From: Argopecten irradians
Taxonomy: Eukaryota > Mollusca > Bivalvia > Pectinida > Pectinidae
Reading direction: 5' to 3'
DNA: 64,000 bases
Assembly (NCBI RefSeq): GCF_041381155.1
Contig: NC_091145.1
Span: 38,641,882 to 38,705,881, forward strand
The first letter of the stretch is position 1, and each line of letters starts with the position of its first letter. Shown piece by piece: positions 1 through 11,278 of the stretch. The position numbers and the translations under genes are program-made. The notes under the pieces are model-generated. The model was not told the origin of the DNA, did no database searches, and saw only the letters and a program-made list of their open reading frames with translations.

Positions 1-141
1 AAAACAGGAGGTGAGTATCAGGCTCTGGGCCTCCAGTGGAGAAACCAACCCAAACCTGACGTCAATACTTATCTCTACTCTAAAACAGGAGGTGAGTATC
101 GGGCTCTGGGCCCTCAAGTGGAGAAACCAACCCAAACCTGT
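1..141. repeat. Two-copy 82-bp direct repeat at the left edge
   Basis: Two near-identical blocks (1-59 and 83-141) each run from AAAACAGGAGGTGAGTATC to CCAACCCAAACCTG, with a spacing of 82 bp. The block contains CAG-GAG-GTGAGT, which looks like a splice acceptor followed at once by a donor, but no coding sequence was recognised. It is probably the visible end of a longer tandem array in an intron of the carrier gene to the right. The window edge truncates it, so the true copy number is unknown. Confidence 0.6.
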
Positions 142-3100
142 CGATTGTTTCATGTCTATTGTTGTTACATGTCAATTGTCTATTGTTACATGTCTATTGT
201 CTATTGTTACATGTCTATTGTTACATGTCTATTGTTGTTACATGTCTATTGTCTATTGTTACATGTCTATTGTCTATTGTTATTGTTACATGTCTATTGT
301 TACATGTCTATTGTTACATGTCTATTGTCTATTGTTACATGTCTATTGTTACATGTCTATTGTCTATTGTTACATGTCTATTGTCTATTGTTACATGTCT
401 ATTGTCTATTGTTACATGTCTATTGTTTGTCTATTGTTACATGTCTATTGTTACATGTCTATTGTCTATTGTTACATGTCTATTGTTACATGTCTATTGT
501 CTATTGTTGTCTGTCTATTGTTACATGTCTATTGTTACATGTCTATTGTCTATTGTTACATGTCTATTGTTACATGTCTATTGTTACATGTCTATTGTCT
601 ATTGTTACATGTCTATTGTCTATTGTTACATGTCTATTGTCTATTGTTACATGTCTATTGTTGTCTATTGTTACATGTCTATTGTTACATGTCTATTGTC
701 TATTGTTACATGTCTATTGTTACATTCTATTGTCTATGTTCATGTCTATTGTTACATGTCTATTGTCTATTGTTACATGTCTATTGTCTATTGTTACATG
801 TCTATTGTTACATGTCTATTGTCTATTGTTACATGTCTATTGTTACATGTCTATTGTCTATTGTTACATGTCTATTGTCTATTGTTACATGTCTATTGTC
901 TATTGTTACATGTCTATTGTCTATTGTTACATGTCTATTGTCTATTGTTACATGTCTATTGTTGTCTATTGTTACATGTCTGTTGTTGTCTATTGTTACA
1001 TGTCTATTGTTGTTTTTATGTTACATGTCTATTGTTATTTATGTCTATTGTTACATGTCTATTGTTTGTTACATGTCTATTGTTACATGTCTATTGTTAA
1101 TGTCTATTGTCTATGTTTCTATTGTCTATTGTTACATGTCTATTGTTACATGTCTATTGTTACATGTCTATTGTTACATGTCATTGTCTATTGTTACATG
1201 TCTATTGTCTATTGTTACATGTCTATTGTTACATGTCTATTGTTACATGTCTATTGTTACATGTCTACATGTCTATTGTTACATGTCTATTGTTACATGT
1301 CTACATGTCTATTGTTACATGTCTATTGTTGTCTATTGTTACATGTCTATTGTTACATGTCTATTGTTACATGTCTATTGTCTATTGTTACATGTCTATT
1401 GTTGTCTATTGTTACATGTCTATTGTTACATGTCTATTGTTACATGTCTATTGTCTAATGTTACATGTCTATTGTCTATTGTTACATGTCTATTGTTACA
1501 TGTCTATTGTTACATGTCATTGTCTATTGTTACATGTCTATTGTTTGTCTATTGTTACATGTTATTGTGTCTATTGTTACATGTCTATTGTTACATTGTC
1601 TATTGTTACATGTCTATTGTCTATTGTTACATGTCTATTGTTACATGTCTATTGTCTATTGTTACATGTCTATTGTCTATTGTTACATGTCTATTGTTGT
1701 CTATTGTTACATGTCTATTGTTACATGTCTATTGTCTATTGTTACATGTCTATTGTCTATTGTTACATGTCTATTGTTACATTGTCTAATGTTTTGTCTA
1801 TTGTTACATGTCTATTGTCTATTGTTACATGTCTATTGTTGTCTATTGTTACATGTCTATTGTTACATGTCTATTGTCTTGTTTGTTATTGTTACATGTC
1901 TATTGTTACATGTCTATTGTCTATTGTTACATGTCTTATTGTCTATTGTTACATGTCTATTGTTACATGTCTATGTTGTCTATTGTTACATGTCTATTTT
2001 GTCTATTGTTACATGTCTATTGTTACATGTCTATTGTCTATTGTTACATGTCTATTATTGTTACATGTCTATTGTTGTCTATTGTTACATGTCTTTATTG
2101 TCTATTGTTACATGTCTATTCTATTGTTACATGTCTATTGTCTATTGTTACATGTCTATTGTTACATGTCTATTTGTCTATTGTTACATGTCTATTTTGT
2201 GTCTATTGTTACATGTCTATTGTTTATTGTTACATGTCTATTGTTGTCTATTGTTACATGTCTGTTGTTGTCTATTGTTACATTTCTATGTTTTTACATG
2301 TCTATTGTCTATGTTACATGTCTATTGTCTATTGTTACATTCTATTGTTACATGTCTATTGTTATGTCTATTGTTACATGTCTTATTGTCTATTGTTACA
2401 TGTCTATTATTGTACATGTATTGTTACATGTCTAGTTGTCTATGTCTATTGTTACATGTCTATTGTCTATTGTTACATGTCTATTGTTGTCTATTGTTAC
2501 ATGTCTATTGTTTATTGTTACAAGTCTTTTGTTGTCTATTGTTACATGTCTATTGTTGTCTATTGTTACATGTCTATTGTTGTCTATTGTTACAAGTCTA
2601 TTGTTGTCTATTGTTACATGTCTATCGTCTATTGTTATTCTATTGTTACATGTCTATTGTTGTCTATTGTTACATGTCTATTGTTGTCTATTGTTACATG
2701 TCTTTGTTGTCTATTGTTACATGTCTATATTATTGTTACATGCATTGTCTATTTTGTCTATTGTTACATGTCTCTTTATTGTTACATGTCTATTGTTGTC
2801 TATTGTTACATGTCTATTTTGTCTATTGTTACAAGTCTATTGTTGTCTATTGTTACATGTCTATCGTCTATTGTTACATGTCTATTGTCTATTGTTACAT
2901 GTCTATTGTCTATTGTTACATGTCTATTGTTGTTACATGTCTATTGTCTATTGTTACATTTCTATTGTTAAATGTCTATTGTCTATTGTTACATGTCTAT
3001 TGTCTATTGTTACATGTCTATTGTTACATGTCTATTGTTACATGTCTATTGTTACATTTCTATTATTGTTACATGTCGATTGTTTCATGTCTATTGTTAC

Positions 3101-3547
3101 AAGTCTTTTGTTGTCTATTGTTACATGTCTATTGTCTATTGTTACATGTCTATTGTTACATGTCTATTGTTACACGTCTGTTGTTGTCTATTGTTACATT
3201 TCTATTGTTACATGTCTATCGTCTATTGTTACATGTCCATTGTTGTCTATTGTTACATGTCTATTGTTGTCTATTGTTACATTTCTATTGTTGTCTATTG
3301 TTACATGTCTATTGTTGTCTATTGTTACATTTCTATTGTTGTCTATTGTTACATGTCTATTGTTGTCTATTGTTACATTTCTATTATTGTTACATGTCGA
3401 TTGTTTCATGTCTATTGTTGTCTATTGTTACAAGTCTTTTGTTGTCTATTGTTACATGTCTATCGTCTATTGTTACATGTCTATTGTTGTCTATTGTTAC
3501 ATTTCTATTGTTGTTACATGTCTATTGTTTCATGTCTATTGTTACAG
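142..3547. repeat. 3.4-kb minisatellite built from 7-bp modules, intronic
   Basis: Nearly every base belongs to two heptamers, TCTATTG and TTACATG, usually joined as TCTATTGTTACATG, with extra TTG or TCTATTG inserts. The left two thirds are homogeneous. From about 2420 onward the array carries many variants (ACAAGTC, TCTATCG, CATTTC) and a 24-bp higher-order unit TCTATTGTTG + TCTATTGTTACAT. Because 7 is not a multiple of 3 and the units contain no stop triplet, all three + frames stay open for long distances; these open frames are not genes. The last unit, TATTGTTACAG, supplies the AG acceptor of the exon at 3548, so the array forms the 3' end of a host intron. Confidence 0.95.
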
Positions 3548-6500
3548 GGGTTCCCAGGGCTGTTCCGTGGCTATATCAGCACTGTGATCAGAGAGATGCC
3601 ATTCTCTTTTATCCAGTTCCCTATATGGGAGTACCTAAAGGTAACACTTTCTAGTAAATATTCAGATAATGATCAAAGCTATTTACTTCAGTCTGTTTAG
3701 ATATTTGGTCTAGGAAATGTTACCCCATTATCGTCTCCCTAGTACTAAGGTGGATTTCTGAAATTAGAACACTCCATAGGAAAGCATTACACAAACTAGG
3801 TAAAAATATCTTAATAAAGGAACCTTCCTTTCTAACGCAAAATATAATGTTATCATTTAATAAATAGCCATACCTGTACTGGTCAAACATTCACACATTT
3901 CCTTGTTTTGCTGTAGATGCGATGGTCATCGTACCAAGGTAAAGCGGTTGACCCTTGGCAGTCTGCATTATGTGGAGCAATGGCAGGTAATATCTGATAA
4001 TCATAGACAAGTATGAGCAGATCTACTTTACAGTACAGTATACATGTCATGTAGTCATGTTGCTAAGATGTCCGACATATTTATTACCAGTCCTCCTCCT
4101 CCTCTGGGCTGTGAATTAGAGGCCTATAGTTTCCAAATATCAACTGTTTTTTCTCGGGGGTCTTTGGATTTCCTTCCCCATTAAAACCTGTACCAGGTAA
4201 ATCCTTGAATGACTTAATCATTACTAGCTGTACAAGATGTATAACAGTATCATACTAGATGATATCATACAAAAGTCAGCCATTTCCTCTTTAAATATTT
4301 GCTTACCAATAAAGTAGACTGATCCAGAGCTGTCACAAACATACTGAGTTACAAACCTGCTGAGATATAAAAATTGTTTTAAGTATAAAGTGCTTTGAGG
4401 TGGTATGGATTCAGACCAGATTCACTTTCAATAAAACAAGCATATACGTATGGATGTTTTTCTACTTGTAGGTTGTATCGGTGCGGGAGTGACAACACCT
4501 CTGGATGTAGCCAAGACAAGGATCATGTTAGCAAAGGTAGTCTTCCATATTTTATAATTATGTAGCTAAAATGGACTACTTGTCTACAAAGACAAATATG
4601 CACGATTGGTCAATTGGCTGGAACATATATATGCCCAAATATTTATACTGTATGTTGTTGGAGCCCTGGTTTTGTAATTATCCCCCGCCCAACGAAGTTG
4701 GCGGGGGATATACAAATGGGTTCCGTCCGTCCGTCCGTCCGTCTGTCCGTCCGTCCGTACGAATGGTTTCCGGAGCATAACTCTAAAACCAGTTGAAATA
4801 TTTCCACGAAACGTCATACACACATTGGTCTTATGGTCTAGTAGTGCCTTTTGCTATTTTTAGGTTTTCATTTTTTGCACTTTTTCCGTAACCATGGAAA
4901 CATTGCTGAAAATATCATATTTTTGTACCAGGTTCGTTTCCGGAGCATAACTCTAAAACCAGAAGAGATATTTCCACGAAATTTCATAGACACATTGGTC
5001 TTATGGTCTAGTAGTGCCTTTTGCTATTTTTAGGTTTTCACTTTTTGTACTTTTTTCTGTAACCATGGAAACATTGCTGAAAATGGCAGATTTTTGTGTA
5101 AGAATTGTTTCCGGAGCACAACTCTAAAACCAGCAGAGATATTTCCATGAAACTTCATAGACACATTGTTCTTATGGTCTAGTAGTGCCTTTTGCTATTT
5201 TTAGGTTTTCATGTTTTGCACTTTTTCCGTAACCATGGAAACATTGCTGAAAATATCATATTTTTGTACCATGTTCGTTTTCGCAGCATAACTGGAAAAC
5301 CGGTTGAGATATATATACGGAACTCCATAGGCACATTAGTCTTATGGTCTAGTAGTGCCTTTTGCTATTTTAAGGTTTTCACTTTTTGTACTTTTTTCTT
5401 TAACCATGGAAACATTGCTGAAAATAGCAGATTTTTGTGTAAGAATCGTTTCCGGAGCACAACTCTAAAACCAGCAGAGATATTTCCATGAAACTTCATA
5501 GACACATTGTTCTTATGGTCTAGTAGTGCCTTTTGCTATTTTTAGGTTTTCACTATTTGTGCTTTTTTCTGTAACCATAGAAACATTGCTGAAAATATCA
5601 TATTTTTGTAGCAGGTTCATTTTCGGAGCATAACTCTAAAACCAGCAGAGATATTTCCACTTCATAGACACATTCATTTTATGGTCTAGTAGTACCTTTT
5701 GCTATTTTTAGGTTTTCATTTTTTGCACTTTTTCCTGTTTTTTTCATACACATAAGTCTCCACAATCAAACTTACTTCAGCTTTGATATCTCCATTGGCG
5801 GGGGATCTGAATGACTATGTCCTTGTTTTATTTTTCAATTTCCTTTTCTGTGAATTATATAGAGGATACTTATACATGTACTTGTCGCTACATAATATGA
5901 AAGTTTAATAATTTGATATGTCACAAGTTTCATGAATTTCATGTTGTGTTGCCAAGAGTGTAAGATTCTATTTGAAATATAACTTAAATTTATGGAAATA
6001 TAAACAAAATTTTCATTTTCATAGCTATATAAAAGTGGCAAAATCAGGCTTGTATTTGATGTTTTTGTCAACCGAGAAAGTCATACAATGTCATGTTTTG
6101 ATTATAACGTTATTATTATCTGTGAAACCACAATAGTGCTATTACACATGTGACATGGTTATATGACCAGTTATTAGCTAACCAGGCCAAAGGCATGTGG
6201 GTTTATGTCATGGCGCAGCGTCCATCGTTCGTCTGTCCGCCGTCTGTCCGTCAACATTTCCTTTAAATCGCTACTTGTCATAGAGTTCTGCATGGATTGT
6301 AACCAAATTTGGCAAGAAACATCCTTGGGGGAAGGGGAACAGAGTTTGTATAAATTTTGGCACTGACCCTCTGGAGCAGAAAGAGTGGGGCTCAATAGGG
6401 GAATTAGAGATAAATATTCAAAGTCCTTCAGAGGCCTCTGGGCCTCTTGTATTGTAAGTAGATTTTAGACTAAAATAAGAATGGTTCTGCATAAAATGTT

Positions 6501-7978
6501 CATCAGATAAACAGTTATATACTGTGAAATCATTAATTTTCGTGGGGGTTTAATTTTTTAGGGATTTTGTTTTTTCTGTCGAAAATTGATCTTTTTAATG
6601 AATATACACCTGTAATGTACAAATATTTGGTAAGTTTATGCATTTATAGGATAATTAGTGTCTCACTGCATCTAGTCTATTTTAGGGAGTACAATGTAGC
6701 ATAACAAGTTCAAAGCCAGAAAGTATTGTTATTGTTCAAACAAAGATAGTTTTTTTCAAAATTTGGTAGACTATGTCTACATATACCAACGAATAATTGA
6801 TTGAGTCAATCTAGAAATTGTCAATGTGACACGATAATTGCTTCATGGACACATCTTTAAAAACACAGATTGAGTATCGACTCTAGCTTGTGGTTGTAAC
6901 TGTGTTGTGTTTCAGAGCTTGGTTCCTCGGCTCCAGCGATCACACAGTACAGGTGGCAGTGTCGACTGTGTATTTTAACAGTACTAGTAATGTGTAAGGT
7001 TTTATCCACGAATTAATGTGCCAACGAAATTGTAAAACTTTGCATGAAAATTGAGCCCAACGAAAATAAATGATTTCACAGTAATACATTATAGGAAACA
7101 ACTGACAATTGTGTATTTGTAAAACTGTATAACAACAGTGACTAAAATTCTATAATAAATCCTTCTATTACAGGCTGGGACTCCACTGGCTACAGGCAAT
7201 ATAGGTTTCGCCCTGAGGACCGTTTACTCTGAAAAGGGTGCCAGAGGGTCAGTAAAATACTATTTATTAATCTCATGTTGTAAAACGCTTCTGTAACCGG
7301 GTTTTAGTAGGTTCTCCAAGCTTGTACCATAATCAACTTTTACTACCAAAATTGACATGAATCATTTACATGTAATTGTTAGCTCAAATGACCAGTGAGC
7401 TTATGTCATGACACGGCGTCCGTCCGTCAACATTTCCTTAAAATCACTACTAGACATAGAGTTCTGCATGGATTCTAACCAAATTTGGCCACAAAAATCC
7501 TTTGGGGAAGGGGAACAGAACTTGTATAAATTTTGGCTTGGACCCCTGCAGAAAAGAAACAATGAACCTGTATTCAGAACATTACTTGGCATTATACTAA
7601 CCAGGTGAGCGATACAGGCCCTCTGGGCCTTTTGTTGATTTACTGACTTGATGAATTTAGATATTTGGGTTTTTGAAAAATGTTTACATATATTTTCCTT
7701 TTATCCACTATATTCAAATTTCCTGAAAACAAAACATTAACTTATAATTTATGTACATCTTAACTACATGAACTTGTAAAAGTATTTTCAGATACGGCCC
7801 AATTTTTGTTTAACCTTGTGTACCTGAGTGATAGAATTTAATATAAGAATGCTTTTGTTACAGTCTGTTCGCCGGAGTAGTCCCGAGGGTGACATGGATT
7901 TCTATTGGTGGAGCCGTGTTCCTTGGTGTTTACGACAAGGCTAGGGTCACTATCGTGTCTCTTACTGAAGGGAGATAA
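3548..7978 (+). CDS. SLC25A26: Mitochondrial S-adenosylmethionine carrier (SLC25A26), 3' five exons
   Basis: This is the C-terminal part of the inner-membrane carrier that exchanges cytosolic S-adenosylmethionine for mitochondrial S-adenosylhomocysteine. Five exons join in frame: 3548-3640 (31 codons, [20 protein letters not shown]...), 3917-3986, 4472-4536, 7174-7247 and 7864-7978, ending in TAA. All introns have GT...AG ends and the phases agree (0, 1, 0, 2). The third exon carries the carrier signature PLDVAKTR (P-x-D-x-x-K/R), and the last encodes [17 protein letters not shown], close to what I recall of vertebrate SLC25A26. The visible protein is about 139 residues of an expected 270 or so. 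The first repeats and the start codon lie to the left of the window, beyond the minisatellite. The 2.6-kb intron 4537-7173 is filled with transposable elements. The family assignment is firm; the SAM specificity rests on remembered sequence similarity. Confidence 0.9.
4680..5828 (+). mobile_element. Hairpin-started non-autonomous element with 171-bp tandem repeats
   Basis: Inserted in the third visible SLC25A26 intron. It starts with a hairpin at 4681-4708 (CCCCCGCC...GAAG...GGCGGGGG), followed by a short CCGT repeat. A tandem array follows: the marker TTTCCGGAGCATAACTCTAA or a close variant recurs near 4766, 4937, 5108, 5279, 5450 and 5621, a period of 171 bp. Near the 3' end TTGGCGGGGGAT (5795-5806) repeats the inner arm of the 5' hairpin and so is inverted relative to its first arm; the end is CCTTGTTTT. 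No coding capacity is seen. The layout resembles non-autonomous Helentron-type (HINE/pearl-like) elements, but that class is an inference. Confidence 0.7.
6165..6456 (+). mobile_element. Short interspersed element, GGCCTCTTGT-ended family, copy 1
   Basis: The block runs from TTAGCTAACCAGGCC to GCCTCTGGGCCTCTTGT. Its interior (GTCTGTCCGTCAACATTTCC, TTCTGCATGGATTGTAACC, AACAGAGTTTGTATAAATTT) closely matches the copy at 7377-7637. It has no open frame of its own. The palindromic GAGGCCTCTGGGCCTC near the 3' end matches the 3' hairpin seen in the other hairpin-started families in this window. It lies in the large intron of SLC25A26. Confidence 0.65.
6520..7083. mobile_element. MITE with TACTGTGAAATCATT terminal inverted repeats
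   Basis: TACTGTGAAATCATTAATTT at 6520 is answered by the inverted AAATGATTTCACAGTA ending at 7083, with TTTTCGT/ACGAAAA continuing the inverted repeat inside. The length is about 564 bp. TA sits at both outer ends and could be a TA target duplication (Tc1/mariner type), though this could also be part of the TIR. No transposase fragment is seen. It lies in the SLC25A26 intron. Confidence 0.7.
7377..7637 (+). mobile_element. Short interspersed element, GGCCTCTTGT-ended family, copy 2
   Basis: The 5' end TTAGCTCAAATGACCAGTGAGC can fold (GCTCA...TGAGC), and CCAGGTGAGCGAT near the 3' end is an inverted echo of it. The element ends GGCCCTCTGGGCCTTTTGTTG. The body is about 80% like the copy at 6165-6456 by eye. 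It lies in the last intron of SLC25A26, 130 bp after the fourth exon. Confidence 0.7.
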
Positions 7979-9440
7979 TCCTGACTGTTATCTAGTGCAT
8001 AATATATTGACCATTAGATTCTAATTACCATTAATACTAATCATTCCTAGCAATAACTGAACGTGGATGCTTACAAATTAAGGCAGCACTTTTTTGTGGC
8101 TGTTAAAAATTGTTTCTTATTTTATTATTGTTTGTGTCCAGATGAGAAGTGGTGCCTGTTAGAAATTGTTTCTTAATTTCATGGTCAGTTGAAACAGATA
8201 TACACTCAGCCATTATCCAAAGGTAAAAATTCAGCAAAAAGGTACAGATAACTTCTAACGTTAACGAGAAGCTATTAACTGGTTACTTGGTTACTTGGAG
8301 ATTCCATACTACCTTTGGTACCTATACATAGCATAATAATATAATTCAGCGGGGATTCAGACTGATGAAGCTGTTTGAGGTTGTGTCCAGGGCACAGATG
8401 TGAAAAGGTCAAGGGTCACCTGCTTGATCCTCAAGTTTTCTTCGAGCACCTTTTAAAGACTACATGTACTCACACTCTGACATTCAGGCAATTGAATGTG
8501 ATTTATAAGTTTTGAGCATAATATAGTATTACCATGGCCCATCAGAAAGATAACATACTGTTACAAGTATTAACTTATTTAAACTCTGAATTACAAATTG
8601 ACCTTCTGGTTGGCTGACTAAGTGGTAACACCTGATGTTCACCTAGCCAACTGAAGTATGGTTCAGTGACATCAAAAGTGAGGTCAACTGCTTCCTATAC
8701 AGGGGGATAAATAGTTTTCTACAGTTGATAAGGCATTCTGTTGCTTTCATCCAATGTCAAACTACCGGCGGTAGTCATTAGTGTGTATGTATGTGTTTTT
8801 CTCAATTGTAAAAAAACAGAGTTTTATTTTTGAAACATTTTAAAATTTTCACTACAGTGAAACACTTTTATAACAAACATACTTTCAGCAAATTTATGAT
8901 TGAATTTTAGTTTTAGAAGATGTTCGTGATATTTGTATAACAAACTATGCTTATAACAAAGTGATTTTGTTGGTCCCCAGAGGTTAACTGTGTTTTACTG
9001 TACAATGTATTAATGTTAATTAATTATATGCCGCTGAGTGTATACCCGTGATATATCTACATGTATATATATAAAGCTGATGAGTGTATACCCGTGATAT
9101 ATCTACATGTATATATATAAAGCTGATGAGTGTATACCCGTGATATATCTACATGTATATATATAAAGCTGATGAGTGTATACCCGTGATATATCTACAT
9201 GTATATATATAAAGCTGATGTGTGTATACCCGTGATATATCTACATGTATATATATAAAGCTGATGAGAAGATCATGGTACTAATTAAATCATTGTTATA
9301 ATTACAGTATTATCATTATATTCTAAATTTCTTTAATATGACACTGTTTAATTTTTGTTATTTTTAGCGAATTGTTTACAATGTAAAATTATTTGAGTTG
9401 AAATATTGAATAAAAACTTGCCATTTTATACTTCAATGTC
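7979..9440 (+). other. Probable 3' UTR of SLC25A26 with AATAAA at 9409-9414
   Basis: No coding sequence follows the carrier stop codon. The first clear AATAAA on this strand before a change to transposable sequence is at 9409-9414 (TTGAATAAAAACTTGCC), giving a UTR of about 1.45 kb. It includes the 46-bp array at 9032-9264. The assignment is by position only; a nearer poly(A) site could be used. Confidence 0.45.
9032..9264. repeat. 46-bp tandem repeat, five copies
   Basis: The unit begins GCTGATGAGTGTATACCC and continues GTGATATATCTACATG plus TATATATATAAA. Five copies are almost identical (first copy GCTGAGTG, last but one TGTGTG), so the expansion is young. It contains ATATAT and ACATGTAT palindromic stretches and lies in the presumed 3' UTR of the carrier. 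Confidence 0.9.
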
Positions 9441-9548
9441 TCTGTGTCTATGTAACAATTTTAAAATGTTTTATTATAAAGTGTATTTATGTGCATTAGC
9501 GTAGATTAAAAAAGAAAGAAGAAAAAGTGTCTGTTGCAAACCTTATTA

Positions 9549-11243
9549 GGTCACCTGAGACGAAGTCTCAAGTGACCTATTCTAATCGCCTTTTGTCCGT
9601 CGTCGTGCGTCGTCTGTCGTATGTAAACAATTTACATTTTCGACTTCTTATCCAAAACTACTGAAGCAATTTCAATGAAATTTTGCACAAACCTTCTAAG
9701 GCAGAAGGCCAATCAAAATTGTGAATTATATGGTCCCCACCCCCCAGGGGGCTGTGGGAGGGGCCAAAAGGGGTAAAATTGAGTAAAATTTCAAAAATCT
9801 TCTTCTCTACTCACAGATGTGGTAGAATCAAATACTCTTCATAGATAGAAAGTTCTTAAGGTCCTTTACAAAAATTGTGAATTATATGACCCTGGGGTCT
9901 CTAGTTTCCCCCTGGGGAGGAGGTTAAGTTTACTATAGTTTATATTGGGAAAACACATTTTTGAGCATTATTTGGTCATTTGTAATAGGAAATGAGTCAA
10001 ATGTTGTCAGAATTATCAGTTTGAGATGGCCATTTAATCCCAGGGGCCATAGGGGCGGGGTCAAAAGGGGTCAAATAGGCTAAAACTTCAAAAATCTTCT
10101 GAAATTCTGGAAATGGTAGAATCAAATACTTTTCATAAATAGAAAGTTCTTAAGATCCTTTACAAAAATTGTGAATTATATGACCCTGGTGTCTCACGTT
10201 TTCCCCCTGGGGAGGGGGTCAAATTTACTATAGTTTATATAGGGAAAACACATTTATGAGCATTTTTTGCTAAATTTTCATTGGAAACGAGTCAAACTCG
10301 GTTAGAATTATTAGCCTGAGATAGCATTTTTACATCAAATCCATATTGGTCCAGGCCGACCCCCTGGGGGCAGAGGGGCGGGGCCAAAAAAGGTCAAATA
10401 GGCTAAAACTTCAAAAATATTCTTCTAAAATTCTGGAAATGGTAGAATCAAATACACTTTATAGATGAAAAGGTCTTAAAGTGTGTTTTATAAAATTTGT
10501 AAATTATATGACCCTGGGGTCTCACGTTTCCCCTTGGGGAGGGGGTCAAGTTTACTATAGTTTATATAGGAAAAACACATTAATGAGCATTTTTTGCTCA
10601 ATTTTCATTGGAAATGAGTCCAACTTGGTAAGAATTATTAGCCTGAGATAGCATTTTAATATCATATCCATATTGGTCCTTGCCGACCCCCTGGGGGCAG
10701 AGGGGCAGGGCTAAAAAAGGGTCAAATAGGCTAAAACTTAAAAAATCTTCTAAAATTCTGGAAATAGTAGAATCAAATTATTATAGATGGAAAGGTCTTA
10801 AGGTGTTTTATAAAAATTGTGAATTATATGACCTTGGGGTCTCACGTTATCCCCTGGGGAGGGGTCAAGTTTACTTTAGTTTATATAGGAAAAACATATT
10901 TGTGAACATTATTTGCCCAATTTTCATAGGAAAGTAGTCAAACTTGATTAGAATTATTAGCCTAAGATATAGCATTTTAACATCCATATCAGTCCTCGAT
11001 GACCCCCTGGGGGACCAGAGGGGCAGGACCAAACAGGGTCAAAATGACTAAGATTTCAAAAAATACTTCTAAGTTCACAGATGGAAGCAAATACTCTTCA
11101 TAGTCTAAAAAGTCAAATTTATAAATCACTGACTAACTTCAAGGCCCGGCATATAGTGTTTGTATGTCTTTAATTTGTTTCATTATTTGTTTCATTATAT
11201 ATTCTAACTCAGGTGACCGTTAAGGCCCATGGGCCTCTTGTTT
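9549..11243 (+). mobile_element. Hairpin-started element A, copy 1 (about 1.7 kb, internal 320-bp repeats)
   Basis: It starts with the hairpin GGTCACCTGAGAC-GAA-GTCTCAAGTGACC (9549-9577), followed by ATTCTAATCGCCTTTTGTCC. The interior is a degenerate tandem array of about five units, 295-327 bp each, marked by AAAACTTCAAAAATCTTCT near 9788, 10082, 10405, 10732 and 11054. The 3' end has CTCAGGTGACC (inverted copy of the 5' end), then the palindrome GGCCCATGGGCC and TCTTGTTT. There is no protein of its own; open frames in it are short and repeated. This structure (5' hairpin, subterminal inverted repeat, 3' hairpin) is what is described for Helentron-derived non-autonomous elements. Confidence 0.75.
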
Positions 11244-11278
11244 AATTTTATTATGAAAATGTGAACAATTAACTTAAA

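Noticed and set aside
11-3654. Very long open frames (up to about 730 codons) rich in Leu, Tyr, Cys, Val
   Set aside because: They are translations of the 7-bp-module array in all three frames, and the last codons run into the carrier exon and intron. No protein-like complexity.
4764-5735. Possible relation of the 171-bp monomer to primate alpha satellite
   Set aside because: Only the length agrees; no CENP-B-box-like sequence or similarity is seen. Coincidence.
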